A DNA stretch of 9,167 bases from Chloroflexota bacterium (GTDB lineage: Bacteria > Chloroflexota > UBA6077), in NCBI GenBank assembly GCA_021788565.1, contig JAJYKO010000152.1, positions 1-9,167 of the forward strand, given 5' to 3'. Positions 1-5,340 of this stretch are shown in pieces. The notes beneath the pieces are model-generated. The model saw only the letters and a list, made by a program, of their open reading frames with translations, had not been told where the DNA came from and did not search any database. Numbering within the stretch: the stretch's first letter is position 1; every line of letters starts with the position of its first letter. The position numbers were made by a program, and so were the translations under genes.

Positions 1-9
1 CTAATCGCT

Positions 10-1638
10 TTAATACTCCGGCATCGGCGGAGGCGCGGCCTTCTCCTTCTCCGGCAAGTCAGTCACTAGCGCGTCCGTGGTGAGCACCATCGCCGCTATG
101 CTGGCGGCATTCTCCACGGCGGACCTGGTCACCTTGGCAGGGTCGATGATCCCCATCTCGACCATGTCGCCGTACTCGCCGCTCATCACATCGTAGCCCA
201 CGTTCTTGTTGCCCGTCTCCTTCTGCCGCTCGCGAACGGTCTGCACGACCACGGAGCCCTCCAGTCCCGCGTTTCGGGCGATCTGCCGCATTGGCTCCTC
301 CAATGCACGCCGCAGCATCCCGGCGCCGGTAGCCACGTCTCCCTCCAACTGCAGGCTGTCCAACCCGGCTATGGCGTTCGTCAGCGCGACACCGCCGCCA
401 GGGACGACACCTTCCTCCACAGCTGCTCGCGTCGCGGATAGCGCATCCTCAACCCTGTGCTTGCGCTCCTTCAGCTCCACCTCGGTGGCTGCGCCTACCT
501 TGATCACCGCGACGCCGCCGGAGAGCTTGGCCATCCGCTCCTGCAGTTTCTCACGGTCGTAGTCGGAGGTCGTCTCATCGATCTGGGCCTTGATCTGCTT
601 GATCCGAGCCTGGATCGCATCGGCGCTGCCTTTGCCTTCGATGATGGTGGTCTCATCCTTGTTGGCCACTACCCTCCTGGCGGAACCCAGGTCGGCGATC
701 TGCGTGGCATCCAATTTCCGGCCGATCTCCTCGGAGATCACCTTGCCGTCAGTCAGGATGCCGATGTCCTCCAGCATCGCCTTGCGGCGATCTCCGAAGC
801 CCGGGGCCTTGACGGCCAGGACGTTGATGGTACCGCGGAGCTTGTTCACCACCATGGTCGCCAGGGCCTCGCCGTCGACGTCCTCCGCGATAATGAGAAG
901 CTCCTTTTTGCCCGACTGCAGTATCTTCTCGAGCACGGGCAGGATGTCGGCAATAGCGGAGATCTTCTTGTCGGTGATCAGGATGTAGGGCTCGTCCAAA
1001 ATGGCCTCCATCCTGTCGGGGTTAGTCATGAAGTAGGGAGAGATGTAGCCCCGATCGAACTGCATGCCCTCGGTGTACTCGGTCTCGAAGCGAAGGCCGC
1101 GCCCCTCCTCCACCGTGATGACGCCGTCCTTGCCGACCTTGTCCATCACCTCGGCGATGAGATCCCCAATCTCGGGATCGGCGGCGGAGATGGTCGCGAT
1201 ATCGGCAATCTCCTCCTTGCCCTTCACCGGCATCGACATGCCCTTAATCTCACCGACCACAGCCTCCGCGGCCTTCTCGATGCCCCTCTTCAGCAGCATC
1301 GGGTTGGCGCCGGCCGCCACGTTCCTAAGCCCCTCGTTGATGATCGCCTGGGCCAGAACGGTCGCCGTGGTGGTGCCGTCGCCCGCGACGTCGTTGGTCT
1401 TGGTGGCCGCTTCCTTGAGAAGCTGGGCGCCCATATTCTCGAAGGGGTCTTTGAGCTCGATCTCCTTTGCTACGGTAACGCCGTCATGGGTGACAGTGGG
1501 TGCGCCCCACTTCTTGTCCAGGGCAACGTTGCGGCCCTTCGGCCCGAGGGTTGTCTTCACTGCCTCCGCCAGGATGTCCATCCCCTTCTTGAGGGACCGC
1601 CTGGCGGACTCGTCGTACGCGAGCTGCTTCGCTGGCAT
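10..1638 (-). CDS. groEL: Chaperonin GroEL (Hsp60), 542 residues
   Basis: GroEL is the cytosolic 60-kDa chaperonin. It forms a double-ring ATPase chamber that folds non-native proteins, normally capped by GroES. The match is full length. The ATP-site residues sit at the E. coli numbers: D52 in THDGVTVA, D87 in the GDGTTT loop (86-91) and D398 in RVEDAL. The apical substrate-binding segment GYISPYF (197-203) and the glycine-rich VVPGGG (411-416) are also intact. The start is the ATG at 1638 (MPAKQL), with AAGGAGG five bases upstream. The frame stays open to a TTG at 1683, but that would add 15 non-conserved residues and bypass the ribosome site. The carboxyl end is unusual: instead of a GGM-rich tail it ends in a short Lys/Glu/Pro stretch closing MPEY. 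groES is not next to it upstream, where lon lies. A large hairpin precedes the gene and may control it. Confidence 0.98.
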   Translation of the reverse strand: MPAKQLAYDESARRSLKKGMDILAEAVKTTLGPKGRNVALDKKWGAPTVTHDGVTVAKEIELKDPFENMGAQLLKEAATKTNDVAGDGTTTATVLAQAIINEGLRNVAAGANPMLLKRGIEKAAEAVVGEIKGMSMPVKGKEEIADIATISAADPEIGDLIAEVMDKVGKDGVITVEEGRGLRFETEYTEGMQFDRGYISPYFMTNPDRMEAILDEPYILITDKKISAIADILPVLEKILQSGKKELLIIAEDVDGEALATMVVNKLRGTINVLAVKAPGFGDRRKAMLEDIGILTDGKVISEEIGRKLDATQIADLGSARRVVANKDETTIIEGKGSADAIQARIKQIKAQIDETTSDYDREKLQERMAKLSGGVAVIKVGAATEVELKERKHRVEDALSATRAAVEEGVVPGGGVALTNAIAGLDSLQLEGDVATGAGMLRRALEEPMRQIARNAGLEGSVVVQTVRERQKETGNKNVGYDVMSGEYGDMVEMGIIDPAKVTRSAVENAASIAAMVLTTDALVTDLPEKEKAAPPPMPEY

Positions 1639-1643
1639 TCCTT

Positions 1644-1650
1644 CCTCCTT
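1644..1650 (-). promoter_or_regulatory. groEL ribosome binding site AAGGAGG
   Basis: On the minus strand AAGGAGG lies five bases before the ATG at 1638. It is a near-perfect Shine-Dalgarno sequence. It fixes the MPAKQL start and rules against the longer frame beginning at 1683. Confidence 0.9.
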
Positions 1651-1673
1651 AACGTATTGGGTGTCGAATAGCG

Positions 1674-1683
1674 TTGCTAGCAA
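1674..1683. repeat. Perfect 10-bp palindrome TTGCTAGCAA
   Basis: A perfect palindrome lies between the large groEL hairpin and the groEL ribosome site, 23 bases before the latter. It could be a small operator half of the region or a chance match. It is recorded because it is the second symmetric element in this leader. Confidence 0.4.
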
Positions 1684-1686
1684 TCA

Positions 1687-1741
1687 TGGAATCGACGCTT
1701 CAGCGGGCGGTCCCGAACGACCGGCTAAAGCCTCGATTCCA
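1687..1741 (-). repeat. Long imperfect inverted repeat in groEL upstream region (operator or 5' UTR hairpin)
   Basis: The arms 1687-1707 and 1721-1741 are reverse complements at 18 of 21 positions. The outer nine bases, TGGAATCGA/TCGATTCCA, are perfect. As RNA in the groEL direction the whole element folds into 9 bp, one mismatch, 8 bp with one G-U pair, and then an inner CGGTC/GACCG stem with a 6-base loop and a CCC bulge. It ends 37 bases before the ribosome site, so it does not mask that site. No T-run follows, so it is a poor intrinsic terminator. It begins about where transcription would start if the TTGACA at 1775-1770 is the -35 box. HrcA operators sit in this place, but the sequence is not CIRCE (TTAGCACTC-N9-GAGTGCTAA). 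Its function is inferred. Confidence 0.7.
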
Positions 1742-1745
1742 GTGA

Positions 1746-1775
1746 ATCAGGGCAAACGCGCTCCCCTTGTGTCAA
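1746..1775 (-). promoter_or_regulatory. Tentative groEL promoter
   Basis: TTGACA (1775-1770, minus strand) is a perfect sigma-70 -35 box. Eighteen bases on is CCTGAT (1751-1746), a weak -10 with three of six matches. The predicted start is near 1740, at the edge of the large inverted repeat. No convincing sigma-32 type pair was seen. The -35 box also lies inside the near-symmetric TGTGTCAATCACA (1769-1781). Confidence 0.35.
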
Positions 1776-1782
1776 TCACACC

Positions 1783-1814
1783 AACGACCCGGGGCATGAT
1801 CGCACCGGGTCGTT
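1783..1814 (-). terminator. Hairpin after lon, candidate terminator
   Basis: This is a perfect 10-bp inverted repeat, AACGACCCGG/CCGGGTCGTT (1783-1792 and 1805-1814), with a 12-base loop. It lies 38 bases past the lon stop codon, the usual place for a terminator, and just before the likely groEL -35 box. The following bases on the minus strand begin GGTGTGATTG, so there is no real U-tract. It may end transcription weakly, protect the lon mRNA 3' end, or bind a regulator of groEL. Confidence 0.5.
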
Positions 1815-1852
1815 AGAATGGTACCGGAACCGTATTAGATTGACGTTAGAAA

Positions 1853-4348
1853 CTAGCTTGCCGCGGCCGGCTCCGGCTTCTCATTCCTGGTCGGTTCCTC
1901 AGCAAGCAGCTCCTGCCCGTCGACACCGTCGGGGCTGGGCGCCTGCTCCGCCGGTACCAGCGCCCTGGCGAGCACCTCGTCCACGTTCTCCACAGGTACG
2001 AACTCCACCTCCTGGCGCACCTCCGCCGGCAGGTCCTCCAGGTCGTTCTCGTTTCGCTTCGGGATGATCACTGTCTTGATCCCAGCTCTGTGGGCAGCCA
2101 GCGCCTTCTCCTTCAAACCACCTATTGGGAGCACCTTGCCTCGCAGCGTCACCTCGCCCGTCATGGCCACGTCGTGGCGCACCGACCGTCCCGTGACGAT
2201 CGAAGCGAGAGCCGTGGCCATAGTGACGCCCGCCGACGGACCGTCTTTGGGGACAGCGCCCGCCGGCACGTGGATGTGAATATCGTGTTTGTCGAAGTAC
2301 TCGGGCGAGATGCCCAGCTCCGTAGCCCGGCTGCGGATGTAAGAGTACGCGGCCTCCGCGGACTCCCTCATGACGTCGCCCAACTGCCCCGTCAGCTTGA
2401 GAGCCTTGTGGCCCGGCATCGCGGTTGCCTCGATGAAGACGATATCGCCTCCCACCGGCGTCCACACCAGCCCCGTTACCACGCCCGGCCTATCGACGCG
2501 CTCCGCCACCTCGGCATAGTGCCTCGGCCGGCCAAGGTAGGTCCGCACCTTGTCAGGCGACACGACCACGGTCTGAGCCGTTCCCTCGGCGATCTCCCTC
2601 GCCGCTTTCCGGCAGCAGGTGGCGACCTCGCGCTCCAGGTTACGGACACCGGCCTCCATGGTGTAGTCGCTGATGATAGTCCGCAGCGAATCATCCTCGA
2701 ACTGCAGCTCCTCGGGCTTGAGGCCGTGGGCCTTGGTTTGCTTCGACACGATGTACTTCTTGCCGATCTGGACCTTTTCTTCCTCGGTGTAGCCCGGCAG
2801 CTGCAGGATTTCCATCCTGTCTCGCAGTGGCGGAGGAATCGTCTCCAGGGTGTTGGCCGTGGTAATGAACATCACCCTGGACAGGTCGAACGGCAGATCC
2901 AGGTAGTGATCCCGGAAGTCCCTATTCTGTTCAGGATCCAGCACCTCCAGCAGCGCCGAGGAGGGGTCGCCCCTCCAGTCGGAGCCGACCTTGTCTATCT
3001 CGTCCATCATGAAGACGGGGTCGTTGGAGCCCGCACGGCGGATCGCCTGCAGGATACGGCCGGGCAAGGCACCCACGTAGGTGCGCCGGTGACCGCGGAT
3101 CTCCGCTTCGTCCCGCACGCCGCCCAGCGACTGGCGGATGAACTTCCGCCCCATGGCGCGCGCGATCGAGTGACCCAGTGAGGTCTTGCCCACACCGGGA
3201 GGTCCCACGAAGCAGAGAATCGGCTCCCTCATCTCCGCGAGCTCCGCGTTCTCGGCCATTCGGTCCTCTTTCAGCTTGCGAACTGCCAGGTACTCCAGGA
3301 TCCTGTCCTTCACCTTCTCGAGGTCGTAGTGGTCCTCGTCGAGGATCCGTCGCGCCTCCGGCACGTCGATCGCGTGCCCAGTGCTCACGTTCCACGGCAG
3401 CGCCGTCAGCCAGTCCAGGTAGGTCCGAATCACGCCGTGCTCGGGCGAAGCGGAGGGGATCTTCTCCAAACGCGAGAGCTCCCTATCCGCCTCTTTGCGG
3501 GCCTCCTCCGGCATACCGGACTGCTCCACCTTCTCACGAAGCTCCCGAACCTCCGCATCCTCCGGACTCTCCTCGCCCAGCTGCTTCTGGATAGCCCGAA
3601 GCTGCTCTCGCAGGTAGTACTCCCGCTGAGCCTTGGTCATCTGCTCCTGAGCCTCGGACTGAATCTTCCGGCCGAGCTCCAGAACCTCCAGTTCCTTGTT
3701 CAGGTAGCTGGTGATCACGTGGAGCTTCTCTTCTATCGAGTTGAGTTCCAGGAACCGCTGCCGCTCGTCGAGCTCGAGCCGCAGGTGCATCGCCACGAAG
3801 TAGACCAGTTGCCGCGGGCCCTCCAGATTCATGGCTGCCGCCACCAGTTCGTCCGGCAGATACGGCGAAAGGTTCACCAGATTCTGAAACTGGGTGACCA
3901 CGTTCCTGGCCATGGCGTCGATCTCCACGCCCGTCTCCTCTGTCTCGGGCATGGGCTCGACCCTGGCGATCAGATAAGGCTGCTCCTGCGTGTACTCGAG
4001 GACGCGAATCCTCTGCAATCCCTGCATCACCAGACGGATGGTGCCATCAGGCATCTTGAGCATCTGGTGAATCTTTCCCAGCGTGCCTACTTCGAATACT
4101 TCGCCAGGACCCGCCAGGGTCTGCTCCGGATCCTTCTGGGCCACGAGGCCGATGATGCGGTCGCCCGAGGCTACTTCGTCCACCAGCTTTAGTGATCTTT
4201 CCTGGCCCACAGCCAACGGAACGACGGTTAGCGGGTAGACGACGGTATCCTTCAAAGGCAGAATAGGCGCGGTGAAAGGCTGCCCATCTCTGCTGACAAC
4301 CTCGTCGATATTTCCTTCATTGTTAGGTGCGACTTCGGGAACCGTCAT
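1853..4348 (-). CDS. lon: ATP-dependent protease Lon (LonA type), 831 residues
   Basis: Lon is a cytosolic homohexameric AAA+ serine protease that degrades misfolded and regulatory proteins. The domain order is complete. A LON substrate-binding domain spans about residues 26-220, followed by a helical coiled segment (about 220-310) with the conserved [18 protein letters not shown]. The AAA+ module has Walker A GPPGVGKT (382-389), Walker B VFMMDE (445-450) and sensor-1 asparagine N499. The protease domain carries catalytic S705 in KDGPSAG and K748 in GGLKEK, 43 residues apart as in the E. coli enzyme. The start is the ATG at 4348, with AGGAGG eight bases upstream. It lies 31 bases after the small heat-shock gene, so the two are probably co-transcribed. 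The last 30 or so residues are a Pro/Glu/Ala-rich tail beyond the usual Lon end, probably disordered. No frameshift or missing motif was seen. Confidence 0.99.
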   Translation of the reverse strand: MTVPEVAPNNEGNIDEVVSRDGQPFTAPILPLKDTVVYPLTVVPLAVGQERSLKLVDEVASGDRIIGLVAQKDPEQTLAGPGEVFEVGTLGKIHQMLKMPDGTIRLVMQGLQRIRVLEYTQEQPYLIARVEPMPETEETGVEIDAMARNVVTQFQNLVNLSPYLPDELVAAAMNLEGPRQLVYFVAMHLRLELDERQRFLELNSIEEKLHVITSYLNKELEVLELGRKIQSEAQEQMTKAQREYYLREQLRAIQKQLGEESPEDAEVRELREKVEQSGMPEEARKEADRELSRLEKIPSASPEHGVIRTYLDWLTALPWNVSTGHAIDVPEARRILDEDHYDLEKVKDRILEYLAVRKLKEDRMAENAELAEMREPILCFVGPPGVGKTSLGHSIARAMGRKFIRQSLGGVRDEAEIRGHRRTYVGALPGRILQAIRRAGSNDPVFMMDEIDKVGSDWRGDPSSALLEVLDPEQNRDFRDHYLDLPFDLSRVMFITTANTLETIPPPLRDRMEILQLPGYTEEEKVQIGKKYIVSKQTKAHGLKPEELQFEDDSLRTIISDYTMEAGVRNLEREVATCCRKAAREIAEGTAQTVVVSPDKVRTYLGRPRHYAEVAERVDRPGVVTGLVWTPVGGDIVFIEATAMPGHKALKLTGQLGDVMRESAEAAYSYIRSRATELGISPEYFDKHDIHIHVPAGAVPKDGPSAGVTMATALASIVTGRSVRHDVAMTGEVTLRGKVLPIGGLKEKALAAHRAGIKTVIIPKRNENDLEDLPAEVRQEVEFVPVENVDEVLARALVPAEQAPSPDGVDGQELLAEEPTRNEKPEPAAAS

Positions 4349-4356
4349 CGCTATCT

Positions 4357-4362
4357 CCTCCT
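4357..4362 (-). promoter_or_regulatory. lon ribosome binding site AGGAGG
   Basis: A perfect AGGAGG lies on the minus strand, eight bases before the lon ATG, inside the 31-base gap between the small heat-shock gene and lon. It shows that lon has its own strong translation start within the shared unit. Confidence 0.85.
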
Positions 4363-4379
4363 AACTCATGTGGGCTTCC

Positions 4380-4796
4380 CTACGGCTGGCACACCTTGGA
4401 CAGGTTGATCGTGAGGAAGCCGTTCTCGTAATGGGCATCCACGCAATCCGGGTTCACCTTGATGGACAGAAACACCTCGCTTCGGAACCGGCCGAAGTTG
4501 ATCCCCACTTCATGGTAGCGGACCTTGTCCGGACGGAGGCCGTCCACGCGATTGCCGCTGACGACTACCACGTCGTGGAAAAGGGTGACCTCGATTTCCT
4601 CTTCCTTGACCCCTGCCAACTCCATCATTACGACAATTTCGCTCTCAGTTTCGTAGACATCCGTGGGAGGCCGCCACACTTCCTGCCGCGCGTATGGCAT
4701 GGGGTGGAACCAACTCCAGCCACCACGCTGCAGCTGCTCAAGGTTGGCGGGCTTCCCACCATAAGCGACTGAAACAAACCGGTAACGCAAGCGCAT
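4380..4796 (-). CDS. Small heat-shock protein, Hsp20/alpha-crystallin family, 138 residues
   Basis: Small heat-shock proteins are ATP-independent cytosolic holdases that keep unfolding proteins soluble for refolding or proteolysis. The alpha-crystallin domain covers about residues 41-134. It starts at RPPTDVYETESEIVVMMEL and includes AGVKEEEIEV, the GRFRSEVFL strand (102-110) and the diagnostic YENGFLTI (123-130). The short amino-terminal arm is aromatic (GGWSWFHPM), as expected for substrate binding. The start is the ATG at 4796 (MRLRYRF), with GGGAGG six bases upstream. An in-frame GTG at 4817 would add seven residues but would place that ribosome site inside the gene. The protein stops four residues after the last strand, at VCQP, so the usual carboxyl-terminal I-x-I/V motif that links dimers into oligomers is missing. 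It is the first gene of an apparent hsp20-lon unit. Confidence 0.95.
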   Translation of the reverse strand: MRLRYRFVSVAYGGKPANLEQLQRGGWSWFHPMPYARQEVWRPPTDVYETESEIVVMMELAGVKEEEIEVTLFHDVVVVSGNRVDGLRPDKVRYHEVGINFGRFRSEVFLSIKVNPDCVDAHYENGFLTINLSKVCQP

Positions 4797-4802
4797 TGCC
4801 TT

Positions 4803-4808
4803 CCTCCC
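4803..4808 (-). promoter_or_regulatory. Small heat-shock gene ribosome binding site GGGAGG
   Basis: GGGAGG lies on the minus strand, six bases before the ATG at 4796. It decides between that start and the GTG at 4817, which has no comparable site upstream. Confidence 0.8.
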
Positions 4809-4868
4809 GTGGCCCACTGGCCGGCAATTGTGTTTTCTTCTTGCAAGATGCCGGCCACTTGTGACCAG

Positions 4869-4881
4869 CTACCAGTGGTAG
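4869..4881. promoter_or_regulatory. Inverted repeat CTACCA-G-TGGTAG, candidate hsp20-lon operator
   Basis: A perfect 6-bp inverted repeat around one central base lies about 70 bases upstream of the small heat-shock gene. It falls just after the transcription start predicted from the promoter at 4889-4916. A third copy of the half-site, within CTACCAG, occurs at 4906-4912 beside the predicted -35 box. The placement fits a repressor site. No known operator with this sequence comes to mind. Confidence 0.4.
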
Positions 4882-4888
4882 ATGCCCG

Positions 4889-4916
4889 TTTCTACGGTGT
4901 GGATTCTACCAGACAA
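4889..4916 (-). promoter_or_regulatory. Tentative promoter of hsp20-lon
   Basis: On the minus strand TTGTCT (4916-4911) and TAGAAA (4894-4889) are 16 bases apart. The predicted start is near 4882, giving a leader of about 85 bases. An alternative -10, TAGAAT (4908-4903), lies close by but lacks a good partner. There is no clear heat-shock sigma consensus. Confidence 0.35.
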
Positions 4917-4932
4917 CGCCAAGGGACGAGAG

Positions 4933-4949
4933 GGGAGGGCGAGCCTCCC
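4933..4949 (-). repeat. Short GC hairpin downstream of the helix-hairpin-helix gene
   Basis: GGGAGG and CCTCCC form a 6-bp stem with a 5-base loop, about 90 bases past the stop codon at 5038. No T-run follows on the minus strand. It could be a weak terminator separating the repair pair from the hsp20 promoter. Nothing else notable was seen in 4950-5037 except a 9-base direct repeat GCCACGTTG (4958-4966, 5009-5017). Confidence 0.3.
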
Positions 4950-5037
4950 GGCGAGCCGCCACGTTGCGCAGGACCACTGTTCTCACAATCATAAGGCCGT
5001 CTCGTGAGGCCACGTTGACCGGCCATCACGCGGCGGC

Positions 5038-5340
5038 TCAGCTGGAGCTTCGCCCTCCCATCGCGTCCCCGTCACCCGCTCGCTGCGCTGCGCGCAGCTC
5101 GTTCAGCAGCCGGAAGCTGCCGGTGTCCAGCAGGTCGTTCACCTTCTTGGCTATGGCCTCCCCAACCCCGGGGATCTCGCGAAGGTCGTGCTCGCGCCGA
5201 TACTGCTCGATGGGGACCGGTAGCTGCCGAAAGGCCATCGCGGCCTTTCGGTACGCCCGATACTTGAAAGGGAGTTCCTTCCTGGCTTGAAGCAGATCCG
5301 CCAGCTCTTCGAAGGTCGCGGCCACCTCTTCGTTGGTCAT
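5038..5340 (-). CDS. Stand-alone helix-hairpin-helix protein, PolX 8-kDa-domain-like, 100 residues
   Basis: The whole protein resembles the amino-terminal domain of family X DNA polymerases (HHH_8 type), which binds the 5' phosphate side of gaps in base-excision repair. Landmarks are an amphipathic first helix (EVAATFEELADLLQ, 5-18), a PFKYRAYRKAA segment (24-34) and the hairpin IPGVGEAIAKKV (56-67), followed by the LLDTGS turn. No polymerase palm/fingers or PHP domain follows; it ends in a Gly/Ser tail. The start is the ATG at 5340, with GAGGAG five bases upstream. It overlaps the stop of the exonuclease/GIY-YIG gene as ATGA, so translation is probably coupled. An open frame further upstream exists only because it overlaps that gene. 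A role as a DNA-binding partner of the upstream nuclease is inferred. It could instead be a remnant of a longer polX. Confidence 0.85.
   Translation of the reverse strand: MTNEEVAATFEELADLLQARKELPFKYRAYRKAAMAFRQLPVPIEQYRREHDLREIPGVGEAIAKKVNDLLDTGSFRLLNELRAAQRAGDGDAMGGRSSS

Noticed and set aside
457..1671. A long open frame (404 codons) on the plus strand, antisense to groEL
   Set aside because: It is a mirror of GC-rich codon usage in groEL, has no recognisable domain or ribosome site, and its composition is His/Leu/Gly-rich as expected for such shadows.
1769..1781. CRP-like symmetric sequence TGTGTCAATCACA before groEL
   Set aside because: The half-sites are too close: a CRP site needs TGTGA-N6-TCACA, 16 bases, and this is 13. 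The symmetry overlaps a perfect -35 box.
1639..1852. CIRCE element or groES upstream of groEL
   Set aside because: No TTAGCACTC/GAGTGCTAA pair and no small open frame of groES type was found. The region holds only the hairpins described.
2090..4192. Two long plus-strand frames (2090-3181 and 3329-4192) antisense to lon
   Set aside because: They lie wholly within lon, lack known domains and are rich in His/Arg/Leu. Lon is intact and unambiguous.
4797..4817. Longer small heat-shock protein from the GTG at 4817
   Set aside because: The strong GGGAGG lies between this GTG and the ATG at 4796, so the ATG is the better start.
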